Positions 47,834 through 56,266 of a stretch of DNA of 64,000 nt are shown here, one piece after another. This DNA is from Actinomadura craniellae (GTDB taxonomy: Bacteria; Actinomycetota; Actinomycetes; Streptosporangiales; Streptosporangiaceae): NCBI RefSeq assembly GCF_003289645.1, contig NZ_QLYX01000023.1, positions 34,385 to 98,384 on the forward strand, read 5' to 3'. Positions within the stretch are counted from its first letter, which is position 1, and every line of letters begins with the position of its first letter. The notes under the pieces were generated by a model. It saw only the letters and a list, made by a program, of their open reading frames with translations, was not told where the DNA came from and did no database searches. The position numbers and the translations under genes are program-made.

Positions 47834-48940
47834 GGCGACGGCGGTGAGCAGGGGGACGAGCTGTTCCTCGGGGATCAGCGAGCCGTGCATGCCGAGCAGC
47901 GCCGACGCCGTCGGCTCCTGCCGGGTGGCGATGATCGCCAGGTCGCCGTGCGGCACCGCGAGCACATCGCCGACCCGGGGCAGCAGCCCGGGCTCGACCC
48001 GGCCGAACCAACCGGCCGTCACCACCTCCTCGCGGGTGCACACCCAGGCCCGGTCGCCGAGCAGCCCGCTCCAGGTGGCGAGCACGTCGGCGGCGGCGCC
48101 CGGCAGCGCGTACACGTGGCGGGCGCGGGCCTCGCCGCCGAGCTGGGCGACCCCGGCCCGCAGCTCGGCGACCTCGTCCGCGTCGATGCGGTCGCTCGGG
48201 TTCACCATGCCGTGGTCGGCGGTCACGTACAGCGCGGCACCCGGGGGGAGTACCCCGGCGAGCCGTTCGGCGAGCAGGTCGACGAAGCGGAGCTGGTGCA
48301 GCCAGTGCGCCGAGCCCGCCCCGAAGAGGTGGCCGGTGGAATCGAGGTCGGGGTGGTAGACCGTGATGTAGGACCGGTCGCCCTCCCGTAGCGCCCACTC
48401 CGCCTGCGCGACGAGCTGGCCGAGGCTGTCGGCCGGCAGGTAGCTGGCCCCGCGCGCGGTGGCCACGCTCAGCCCGGAGCCCTCGTAGCGGCCCGAGGCC
48501 ACGTAGCCGACGTTCACCCCGTCGGCGGCGGCGCGCTGGTAGGCGGTGTCGGCCGGCTGGAAGGTGAGCGGATCGACCTCGTCGGTCCACTTCAGGCAGT
48601 TCAGCAACCGTCCGGTGCCCGGGATCGGGATCTGGATGCCGAACAGCCCGTGCCCGCCCGGTGGCAGCCCGGTGCCCAGCGAGGCGAGGCTGGTCGCGGT
48701 GGTGGCCGGGAATCCCGCGGTCAGCGCCCGTCCCGGCAGTGACGACAGGAAGGGGGCCTCCTCGGGGTGGGCGCGCAGCAGTTCCCAGCCCAGCCCGTCG
48801 ATGACCAGGAGGCAGATGCGCGGCACCGGGGGCAGGCCGAGCACGTCGATGCCGCCGGGAACGCCCAGCGCGGCGAGCACCGAAGGGGCCAGGTCGGCCA
48901 GCGATCCGGTTCCGTACTGCGGGACCGGCGGGGCCGTCAC
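47819..48940 (-). CDS. Alkaline phosphatase superfamily / nucleotide pyrophosphatase-type phosphodiesterase
   Basis: 373 aa. Metal and nucleophile motifs: LLVIDGLGWELL (metal Asp), GFPATTATSLASLGTG (nucleophile Thr), VYHPDLDSTGHLFG, VTADHGMVN and MHGSLIPEE. These are those of type I phosphodiesterases. No signal peptide. GTG start overlaps the DUF5998 stop by 4 bp. The C-terminal AEPRE is derived from the dispersed repeat. Confidence 0.9.
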   Translation of the reverse strand: MTAPPVPQYGTGSLADLAPSVLAALGVPGGIDVLGLPPVPRICLLVIDGLGWELLRAHPEEAPFLSSLPGRALTAGFPATTATSLASLGTGLPPGGHGLFGIQIPIPGTGRLLNCLKWTDEVDPLTFQPADTAYQRAAADGVNVGYVASGRYEGSGLSVATARGASYLPADSLGQLVAQAEWALREGDRSYITVYHPDLDSTGHLFGAGSAHWLHQLRFVDLLAERLAGVLPPGAALYVTADHGMVNPSDRIDADEVAELRAGVAQLGGEARARHVYALPGAAADVLATWSGLLGDRAWVCTREEVVTAGWFGRVEPGLLPRVGDVLAVPHGDLAIIATRQEPTASALLGMHGSLIPEEQLVPLLTAVAEPRE

Positions 48941-49518
48941 GAGCTGGTCGCCCTGGTCAGCGCCTGTGCGAACGCCAGCACCTGGGTCACCGCGTCGGCG
49001 CCGTCGGCGGCCTCGCTCACCCGCAGCGGCAGGTCCTCGACCGTGATGGTGCCGGTGTAGCCGTGGTCGGCCTCGCAGTTCTCGTCACCGCAGTCGGCCG
49101 GTTCGAGGTCGACGTGGGAGACGGTGCCCCAGCCGATGGTCAGGACCACTTCCGTGGGCGGCATTCCCGGCTCGTACGCGGCCGGGTCGGGCACCACCCT
49201 GGTCACCGAGACCGACCGGACCGAGCTCAGGCGCACCGACTCGGTGGTGGTCGAGGCGTGCGGCCGGGGCATGGCCTCGCTCGGCGGGTGCTCGTCGGTG
49301 TGGCAGACCAGCAACCGGCTCGGCGACAGGACGAGCACCGTCAGATGCCGCCGTACCTCCATCGCCGGGTCGAAGGCCGCCTCGTGGTGGACGACGTAGG
49401 AGAGCACGGTCTCGTTGGCCAGCGCCGACTCGACCGCGTCCGCGACCAGGTCGGGGTAGTAGCCGCTGCGCTCGATGGCCGTGCGCAGGCCGTGGGCCGT
49501 CGCTCGGGTGTCCCTCAT
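48937..49518 (-). CDS. DUF5998 family protein
   Basis: 193 aa. Segments GLRTAIERSGYYPDLVADAVESALANE, LVCHTDEHPPSEA and VSHVDLEPADCGDENCEADHGYTGTITVEDLPLRVSEAADG match the actinobacterial DUF5998 family. A CGDENC Cys pair may bind metal. ATG 49518 gives the usual N-terminus; an ATG three codons upstream is the alternative. It is coupled to the phosphodiesterase gene. Confidence 0.88.
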   Translation of the reverse strand: MRDTRATAHGLRTAIERSGYYPDLVADAVESALANETVLSYVVHHEAAFDPAMEVRRHLTVLVLSPSRLLVCHTDEHPPSEAMPRPHASTTTESVRLSSVRSVSVTRVVPDPAAYEPGMPPTEVVLTIGWGTVSHVDLEPADCGDENCEADHGYTGTITVEDLPLRVSEAADGADAVTQVLAFAQALTRATSS

Positions 49519-49584
49519 GGCCCCCATCCTGCCCTGTTCCGGGCGTGGCGCGCACATGCCCGGCCCGGTGGGTAGGGAAAGAAC

Positions 49585-49821
49585 ATGAACCTCAAGGACC
49601 CCTTGCCCTCCCCCCCGCCCGTACCTCCCCCGCCCCGGCCCGATCCGCCCGGGCCCCGGCCGCCCATTCCGGAGCCGGAACCGCCGGTGCCCGTCCCCGA
49701 GCCGCCGCCCGGACCCCCGCCGCCCGCACCCCGTCCACCGCAGCCGGTACCGACCCCGCCGCCGAGCCCCATCCCGCCCACCCCGGAACCCCAGCCCACC
49801 CCCGAGCCCGAACCCGCCTGA
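49585..49821 (+). CDS. Proline-rich small protein (uncertain)
   Basis: 78 aa, of which about half are Pro, in PEPEPP/PTPPPSP runs. The start ATG has AGGGA upstream, and codons are consistently of the CCN type. It could be a real wall-spanning or disordered peptide, or a low-complexity artefact. Its TGA lies in the dispersed repeat. No family. Confidence 0.4.
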   Translation: MNLKDPLPSPPPVPPPPRPDPPGPRPPIPEPEPPVPVPEPPPGPPPPAPRPPQPVPTPPPSPIPPTPEPQPTPEPEPA

Positions 49822-49964
49822 GCCGAGGGAGTGAGCGGAGTGGGCCGCGCAGCGAACGAGCGAGGCGAGGGCGGAGAACAGCACAGCCTGAGCCGAGGGA
49901 GTGAGCGGAGTGGGCCGCGAGGGACGAGCGGAGTGGGCCGCGAGGGACGAGCGGAGTGGGCCGC
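49820..49964. repeat. Dispersed repeat cluster
   Basis: GAGCCGAGGGAGTGAGCGG at 49820-49838 and 49890-49908. The second copy is followed by GAGCGGAGTGGGCCGC units repeating every 23 bp (three copies, about 49903-49964). The segment lies between convergent ends of the Pro-rich ORF and the GNAT-fusion gene. Confidence 0.75.
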
Positions 49965-49977
49965 GGCGGCCGTCCGG

Positions 49978-52494
49978 TCAGAGGGCCGGCATGCGGCGGG
50001 GAGAGAGCTCCAGCCGGGGGTTGCGCGGCCGGTGCAGGCTGACCGAGACCCCGGTGATCGTGACGCCGGAGGGCGCCGCGAGCACCGGGTCGAGTTCCAC
50101 CAGGGCCACCTCGGGCAGGTCGCCGGCCAGCCGGGCCACCCGCAGCAGCAGGTCCTCCAGCGCTCCGACGTCGACCGGCTCGGCGCCCCGGTGCCCGAAC
50201 AGCAGCGGCGCGCTGCGCACGGCCCGCACGAGTTCGGCCGCCTCGACGTCGGTGAGCGGGGCCAGCCGGTACGCCCGGTCGTCGAGGAGCGCCGCGGCGA
50301 CGTCGGTCAGCCCGAACGAGACGACGGCGCCGAAGGACGGGTCCTCCATGGCGACGATCCTGACCGGGACGCCGCCCGTCGCGTCGGCCCGCTCGATGCC
50401 GTAGCAGCCCAGCAGTTCGGCGGCCTGGTCGGCGGGCAGCCGCACGGTCTCGTCCCGGTCGCCGAGCAGGCGGTCCACCAGGTCCCGGGCCCGGCTCTGG
50501 CAGGCCGGCTCCACCGGCGGGATCCGGCCCTGCGGGCGGCGGCGCCACGCGGCGTACCGGGTGGCGAAGCCCAGCGCCCGCAGCGCGTCCTCGGGGGTGG
50601 AGTAGGAGGGCACCGAGCCGGGGGCCGCGCTCGTCGTGCCCCCGTCGGCGGTGCTGCGCAGTTCGGTGGGCATCCCCTTGGCGCCGAGGTAGGTCGCCAC
50701 GATCGGTTTGGGGCTGTTCGCCGCGATCCGGACGATCGTCTCGGCCACCCGGGGGTCGACCAGTTCCTTCCACCCGCCCTGGGGCGGGACGGTCATGCTG
50801 TCGAGCCAGGCGCCGCCGCCGGGCCCGACGATCGACGGGGCGTAGATCACCACGATGGAGTCCACCGAGGCGTCTTCGACGGCCGCGGCCAGCGCCGCCT
50901 CGTACTCCGCCGCTCCGGCCCGCGGGCCCAGCCCCACCGGCTCGCCGGGGGTGAGCGCGAGCGCCGTCGCCGCGTCCTGGGCGAGCAGGCCCAGCGAGGT
51001 GGAGTTGTCGACGATCGCCACCCGGTGTCCGGTGGGCAGCGGCTGGTAGGCCAGTAGCTGGGCGACGTCGAACAGCTGCGACAGCCCGTCCACCCGGATC
51101 ACTCCGGCCTGCTCGAACAGCGCGCTCACCGCGTGGTCGGGCAGGCTCAGTGCGCGCACCGCGTGGCCGGGCGGCACGCCCTGCGTGCTGCGCCCGCTCT
51201 TGACCGCCACGATCGGCTTGGTCCGGCTCAGCCTGCGGGCCAGCCGGGCGAACTTGCGGGGGTTGCCCAGCGATTCCAGGTAGAGCAGGACGACCCTGGT
51301 GGCGGGGTCCTCCTCCCAGTACTGCATCAGGTCGTTGCCCGACACGTCGGCCCGGTTGCCCGCGGACACGAACGTCGACAGGCCGAGGCCGCGCTCGGCG
51401 GTCCGCTGGAGGATCGCGATGCCCAGGGCGCCTGACTGGGAGAAGAAGCCGATCGGGCCGCGCCCGGGGGTGGTGGGGGCCAGCGACGCGTTGAGCCGGA
51501 CCGCCGGGTCGCTGTTGGCGATGCCCAGGCAGTTGGGGCCGACCACGCGCATGCCGTTGGCCCGGGCCAGCCGCATCAGCTCGTCCTGGCGGGCCTTGCC
51601 GTCGGGGCCGCTCTCGCCGAAGCCGGACGAGACGACCACCAGGCCGTGCACCCCCTTGCCGGCGCACTGCTCGACGACCTCGTGCACCGCCTCGGCGGGC
51701 ACCGCCACCACCGCGAGGTCCACCGGGTCGGGGATGTCGAGGACGGTCGGGTGGGCCCGCACCCCGGCCACCGCGGTCGCCGTCGGGTGCACCGGGTAGA
51801 CCGGGCCGTCGAAGTCGCCGCGCAGCAGATGGCGCAGCACCGTCTGGCCGACGCTGTGCTCGACCCGGCTCGCGCCGATCACCGCCACTGACCGGGGGAA
51901 CAGCAGCCGCTGGATCGACCGCGACTCGGCGCGGTGCTCGCGGGCCACCATGACCTCCAGGGACGTCTCGGTGGGCTCCAGGTCCAGGGTGAGCTCGATG
52001 ACACCGTCCTCGAACCGCTGCTCGGCGCGGTAGCCGACGTCGCGGAACACCTTGGTCATCCGGCGGTTGTCGGGCAGCACGCTGGCCACGAAGCGGCGCA
52101 GGCCACGCTCGCGGGCGGCGGCGGCGATGTGCTCCAGCAGGATGGAGCCGAGCCCGCGGCCCTGGTGGGCATCCTCCACCACGAACGCCACCTCGGCGGT
52201 GTCGGGCAGGCGCTCGATCCGGTCGTAGCGCACCACCGCGATCATCGCGCCGCCGACCGTGGCGATCAACGCCACCCGGCGGTGGTGGTCGACGGTCGTC
52301 AGGTGCTCGATCTCCCGGTCGGTCAGCCGGGGGCGTGGCGAGAAGAAGCGGTAGTAGATCGACTCGGCCGACAGCCGGGAGTAGAAGGCCCGCAGCAGAT
52401 CGGCGTCCTCGCTCCGGATCGGGCGCAACTGCGCGGTGCCGCCGTCCGCGACGATGACATCGGCTTCCCAATGATCCGGGTACGGGGCGTTCAC
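49978..52494 (-). CDS. GNAT acetyltransferase fused to acyl-CoA synthetase-like domains (degenerate)
   Basis: 838 aa. Residues 1 to about 165 form a GNAT domain (LRPIRSEDADLLRAFYSRLS, VEDAHQGRGLGSILLEHIAAAARERGL). Then come a CoA-binding Rossmann domain (LFPRSVAVIGASRVEHSVGQTVLRHLL) and a succinyl-CoA-ligase-type domain (GFFSQSGALGIAILQ). The last part jumps from LPADQAAELLGCYGIERADATG straight to GVPVRIVAMEDPSFGAVVSFGL. In relatives I remember, about 95 residues of ATP-grasp core lie between these, so the synthetase is probably inactive or only a CoA sensor. Protein lysine acetyltransferase (Pat-like) role is likely. GTG start 52494 chosen by family length. Confidence 0.85.
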   Translation of the reverse strand: MNAPYPDHWEADVIVADGGTAQLRPIRSEDADLLRAFYSRLSAESIYYRFFSPRPRLTDREIEHLTTVDHHRRVALIATVGGAMIAVVRYDRIERLPDTAEVAFVVEDAHQGRGLGSILLEHIAAAARERGLRRFVASVLPDNRRMTKVFRDVGYRAEQRFEDGVIELTLDLEPTETSLEVMVAREHRAESRSIQRLLFPRSVAVIGASRVEHSVGQTVLRHLLRGDFDGPVYPVHPTATAVAGVRAHPTVLDIPDPVDLAVVAVPAEAVHEVVEQCAGKGVHGLVVVSSGFGESGPDGKARQDELMRLARANGMRVVGPNCLGIANSDPAVRLNASLAPTTPGRGPIGFFSQSGALGIAILQRTAERGLGLSTFVSAGNRADVSGNDLMQYWEEDPATRVVLLYLESLGNPRKFARLARRLSRTKPIVAVKSGRSTQGVPPGHAVRALSLPDHAVSALFEQAGVIRVDGLSQLFDVAQLLAYQPLPTGHRVAIVDNSTSLGLLAQDAATALALTPGEPVGLGPRAGAAEYEAALAAAVEDASVDSIVVIYAPSIVGPGGGAWLDSMTVPPQGGWKELVDPRVAETIVRIAANSPKPIVATYLGAKGMPTELRSTADGGTTSAAPGSVPSYSTPEDALRALGFATRYAAWRRRPQGRIPPVEPACQSRARDLVDRLLGDRDETVRLPADQAAELLGCYGIERADATGGVPVRIVAMEDPSFGAVVSFGLTDVAAALLDDRAYRLAPLTDVEAAELVRAVRSAPLLFGHRGAEPVDVGALEDLLLRVARLAGDLPEVALVELDPVLAAPSGVTITGVSVSLHRPRNPRLELSPRRMPAL

Positions 52495-52684
52495 CCTCCG
52501 AGGGTAAGGCACCGAGGTCCGGCGGGCCGGAACGGTCCGCGGCCGTTTTGGTACGGCGACAATGCACACTGTTCGCGGTTTCGCTGCGCGTTCGAGACCT
52601 ATTCGGGGGCAGGAAGCTGTTACGGTCGAGCACACGCCCCGGGAAGCCCGGGAACCGGGCCGTGTTGATCGAGGTGATGACGGC

Positions 52685-53602
52685 ATGACGCGCGTGGTCG
52701 TGGTCGGCGATCTCATGACCGACGCCGTGGCACGAGCGGCCTTCCCGCTGGCCAAGGGCAGTGACACGCCGGCGGCGGTGACGATGCACGGCGGCGGTTC
52801 AGGGGCCAACGTGGCCGCCTGGCTCGCCATCGACGGAGTCGACGTGGCCTTCGTGGGACGCCGCGGCTCCGACATCGCGGGACGTAACCGCGACATGGAA
52901 CTGATGGGGTACGGGGTCGACGCCCGCCTGGTCATGGACGCCGAGCGGCCCACCGGGACGTGCGTGGTGCTGGTCACCCACAAGGGCGACCGCACGATGC
53001 TCTCCGACCCCGGGGCCAACGCGGCGCTGCTGCCCGAGGACATCCCCCAGGATCTGTTCAGCCAGGGCTCGCACCTGCACCTGTCGGGGTACGCCCTGCT
53101 CAACGAGGGTTCCCGGCAGGCCGCCAAGCACGCCCTCAACCTGGGCCGCAAGGCGCAGATGTCGATCTCCGTGGACGGTGGTTCCTCGTCCCCGCTCAAG
53201 CGGATGGGCGCCGAGCCGTTCCTGGAGTGGACTCAGGGTGCCCGGCTGCTGGTGGTGAACACCGACGAGGCCGAGGTGCTGACCGGGCGCGAGCAGCCCG
53301 ATCAGGCCGCCAAGGTGCTCACGGCCTGGTACCCCCAGGTGGTCATCAAGATGGGCGCCGACGGCGCGCTGTGGTACACCAACGGCCGGCCCGAGCCGAT
53401 CGTGGTGGAGGCCGCGCCGATCGACAAGATCATTGATGGTACGGGCGCCGGTGACGCCTTCGTCGCCGGCTTCCTGGCCCCCTGGCTCGACGGCAAGCCC
53501 CCGGCCGAGGCCCTGTCGGCCGGTTGCCGGCTGGCGGCCACGGCCATGGCCCACATCGGCGCCCGCCCCACCCTGGACATCCAGGACAACCCCATCCGCT
53601 GA
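52685..53602 (+). CDS. PfkB/ribokinase-family carbohydrate kinase
   Basis: 305 aa. N-terminal GGGSGANVAAWLA, and the PfkB signature DGTGAGDAFVAGF with the catalytic Asp. VVVGDLMTDAVARA begins the first strand. The sugar or nucleoside substrate cannot be read from the sequence. Divergent from the GNAT fusion gene; a 190-bp space lies between. Confidence 0.9.
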   Translation: MTRVVVVGDLMTDAVARAAFPLAKGSDTPAAVTMHGGGSGANVAAWLAIDGVDVAFVGRRGSDIAGRNRDMELMGYGVDARLVMDAERPTGTCVVLVTHKGDRTMLSDPGANAALLPEDIPQDLFSQGSHLHLSGYALLNEGSRQAAKHALNLGRKAQMSISVDGGSSSPLKRMGAEPFLEWTQGARLLVVNTDEAEVLTGREQPDQAAKVLTAWYPQVVIKMGADGALWYTNGRPEPIVVEAAPIDKIIDGTGAGDAFVAGFLAPWLDGKPPAEALSAGCRLAATAMAHIGARPTLDIQDNPIR

Positions 53603-53660
53603 ACCTGCGGAACGGGCGCGGCCGGGCGGTGACCGCCCCCCGGCCGCGATCGCCTCGGGT

Positions 53661-55778
53661 TCAATTGGGGACGGCCAGGACCAGGGGAAGGACCGCGGGT
53701 GCGCCGGCCTCGCGCAGCAGCCGGGCCGCCACGGTGAGGGTCCAGCCGGTCTCGGTGCGGTCGTCGACCAGCAGGATCGGGCCGGGGGCGGCGGCGACGG
53801 TTTCGGCGAGCTCCGCGGGCAGGGTGAGCGCGGACCAGACCGAACGCAGCCGCTGGGCGCTGTTGTGCCGGCGGGGCACGGCGGGGCCGGCGGGCTCCAG
53901 CTCGCCCAGGTAGGGCAGCCGCCCGAGCTGGGCGATCCGGCGGCCGAGCCCGGTGACCAGTTCGGGCCGGGTGCGGGAACCGACCGTGACCACCCCGGCG
54001 GGACGTTCGGCCCAGTTCCAGGCGGCCAGCACCTCGACCACGGCGCCGAACAGGTCGTCCGGCACCGGGCCGTCGGGAGCCCCCTCGGCCAGCAGGGTGC
54101 GCAGCCGGTTCCCCCACCCGATGTCGGTGAGCCGGCCCAGCGCCCGGCCCGGCTCAGCGAGCCGGTCGGCGGGGATCCGGCCGGACACCCCCAGGTCGGA
54201 CATGCCGGTGGGCCACATGCGGCGCGGCGCCACCTCCACCCCCGGGCGGCGCAGCCGCTCGCGGGCCTGCTCGGCCGACGCCCCGGACACCTCGGCGGGC
54301 CAGTGCCGCCCGGTGCAGTTGTCGCAGCGGCCGCACGGCCGGGCCGCGGGGTCGTCGAGCCCGGCCCGCAGGAACTCCATCCGGCAGGAACCGGTGGCGA
54401 TGTAGTCGAGCATGGCCCGCTGCTCGGCGGCGCGGGCGGCGGCGACCCGGGCGTACCGGTCGGCGTCGTAGGACCACTCGTGCCCGGTGCCGACCCAGCC
54501 GCCCTTGACCCTGCGGACGGCCCCGTCGACGTCGAGCACCTTGAGCATCATCTCCAGCCGGCCCCGGTTGAGGTCGACCCTGGGTTCCAGTGCCCCGGTG
54601 GACAGCGGCCGGCCGGCGTCGGCCAGCACCTCCAGGGTGGTGCGCACCACCGGCTCCGGCGGGAAGGCCAGGCTCGCGAAGTAGGCCCAGATGTCGCGGT
54701 CTTCGGGGCCGGGCAGCAGGATCACCTCGGCCCGCTCCACCCCGCGCCCGGCCCGGCCGATCTGCTGGTAGTAGGCGACCGGCGACTGCGGCGCCCCCAT
54801 GTGCACGATGAACCCCAGGTCGGGCTTGTCGTAGCCCATGCCCAGCGCGCTGGTGGCGACCAGTGCCTTGAGCTTGTTGTCGAGCAGGTCGCGCTCGGCC
54901 TGCAGCCGTTCAGCCTGCTCGGTCTGCCCCGAGTAGGCGGCCACCTCGTACCCGCGGTCGCGCAGGAACGCGGCGATCTCGTGGGCGGCGGCGACGGTGA
55001 GCGTGTAGACGATGCCCGAGCCGGGCAGCTCGTCGAGCCGTTCAGCCAGCCAGGCGAGCCGCCGCTCGGCGTCGGGCAGCCGGACGACCGCCAGTCGCAG
55101 GCTCTCCCGTTCCAGCGGCCCGCGCAGCACCAGCGGGTCGGCGCCGGCGAGCTGCTCGGCCACGTCCCGGGTGACCCGGGCGTTGGCGGTGGCGGTGGTG
55201 GCCAGCACGGGGACGTCGGGGGCGAGCTCGCCCAGCAGGGTGCGCAGCCGCCGGTAGTCGGGCCGGAAGTCGTGCCCCCAGTCGGAGATGCAGTGCGCCT
55301 CGTCGACCACCACCAGCCCGGCGCCGCGGGCCAGGTCGGGCAGCACGTTGTCGCGGAAGTCGGGGTTGTTCAGCCGTTCGGGGCTGACCAACAGCACGTC
55401 GACCGCGCCCGCCTCGACCTCGGCGTACACCTCGTGCCAGGCGTCGACGTTGGCGGAGTTGACGGTGCGGGCGCGGATGCCCGCCCGCTCGGCGGCGTCG
55501 ATCTGGTTGCGCATCAGCGCCAGCAGCGGTGAGACGATCACGGTGGGCCCGGCGCCGCGGTCGCGCAGCAGCCGGGTGGCCACGAAGTAGACGGCGGACT
55601 TACCCCAGCCGGTGCGCTGCACCACCAGGGCCCGGCGCCGCTCGACCACCAGGGCCCGGATCGCCGTCCACTGGTCGTCGCGCAGCCGGGCGTGCTCGCC
55701 CGCCAGCGCCCGAAGGCACCGTTCGGCCTCCTCGCGCAGGTCGCCTTCCGGACCGTCGTTCGGTTCGCCCGTGCCCAT
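53661..55778 (-). CDS. RecQ-type DNA helicase with phosphoribosyltransferase-like C-terminus
   Basis: 705 aa. Walker A RTGWGKS (55-61), DEAH at 159-162 in VVDEAHCISDWGHDFRPDYR, and motif VI QQIGRAGRG. The Zn-binding region has CRMEF... CGRCDNC. After about residue 520 the protein departs from RecQ (no HRDC) and ends with GPILLVDDRTETGWTLTVAARLLREAGA, which has the form of a PRPP-binding loop of phosphoribosyltransferases. ATG at 55776-55778, AAGGAG upstream. Probably in DNA repair; the role of the tail is unknown. Confidence 0.88.
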   Translation of the reverse strand: MGTGEPNDGPEGDLREEAERCLRALAGEHARLRDDQWTAIRALVVERRRALVVQRTGWGKSAVYFVATRLLRDRGAGPTVIVSPLLALMRNQIDAAERAGIRARTVNSANVDAWHEVYAEVEAGAVDVLLVSPERLNNPDFRDNVLPDLARGAGLVVVDEAHCISDWGHDFRPDYRRLRTLLGELAPDVPVLATTATANARVTRDVAEQLAGADPLVLRGPLERESLRLAVVRLPDAERRLAWLAERLDELPGSGIVYTLTVAAAHEIAAFLRDRGYEVAAYSGQTEQAERLQAERDLLDNKLKALVATSALGMGYDKPDLGFIVHMGAPQSPVAYYQQIGRAGRGVERAEVILLPGPEDRDIWAYFASLAFPPEPVVRTTLEVLADAGRPLSTGALEPRVDLNRGRLEMMLKVLDVDGAVRRVKGGWVGTGHEWSYDADRYARVAAARAAEQRAMLDYIATGSCRMEFLRAGLDDPAARPCGRCDNCTGRHWPAEVSGASAEQARERLRRPGVEVAPRRMWPTGMSDLGVSGRIPADRLAEPGRALGRLTDIGWGNRLRTLLAEGAPDGPVPDDLFGAVVEVLAAWNWAERPAGVVTVGSRTRPELVTGLGRRIAQLGRLPYLGELEPAGPAVPRRHNSAQRLRSVWSALTLPAELAETVAAAPGPILLVDDRTETGWTLTVAARLLREAGAPAVLPLVLAVPN

Positions 55779-55939
55779 GGTCGTGCCGTCTCCTTCCCTG
55801 CGGCGGCTCACCGGCGGCCGCACCCGGATCCTTGGTACCAGCCGCCGGGGACGCCGCGCGCCGGAACGGGGTTCTGTGGATATCCGTTCGCCGCGACCAC
55901 CGGGGCGGAAATGTCAGTGGGCGCCGGTACGTTCGCCGC

Positions 55940-56266
55940 ATGTTCCGACAAGGAGACATCCTGATCCTGCCCGTGCCGGAGGACTCGGTCACCGAGACCG
56001 CGCGGGCGCTGCCGGAGGCCGAGCGCGACGGGCGCGGCCGGCTGGTGCTCGCGCTGGGCGAGGCCACCGGGCACGCGCACGCGGTCGTCGGGCCCGGGAC
56101 GCTGCTGCGCGACCCCGACCCGGCCGCCCCCGACCACCTGCACCTGCCCTCCGGAGGGCGGCTGGTGCACGAGGAGCACGCGGCGATCTCGCTGCCCAAG
56201 GGCTGGTACCGGATCATCCGGCAGCGCGAGTACACGCCCGGCGCGGTGCGGATGGTGGCCGACTGA
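55940..56266 (+). CDS. Small protein paired with DUF6745 gene
   Basis: 108 aa. It reads FRQGDILILPVPED, then LGEATGHAHAVVGPGT and DHLHLPSGGRLVHEEHAAISLPKGWYRIIRQREY. Several clustered His residues (GHAHAV, HLHL, HEEHAA) suggest a metal site in a small beta barrel. No name known to me. It overlaps the next gene by one base (TGATG). Confidence 0.75.
   Translation: MFRQGDILILPVPEDSVTETARALPEAERDGRGRLVLALGEATGHAHAVVGPGTLLRDPDPAAPDHLHLPSGGRLVHEEHAAISLPKGWYRIIRQREYTPGAVRMVAD

Noticed and set aside
49890..49964. Possible CRISPR-like tandem repeats with 23-bp period
   Set aside because: The units are contiguous without unique spacers and no cas genes are present; it is a degenerate dispersed repeat.
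49592..52789. A 1065-codon minus-strand open frame overlapping the GNAT fusion gene
   Set aside because: Low-complexity Arg/Ala/Gly product in the wrong frame; the frame with GNAT and CoA-binding motifs is the coding one.
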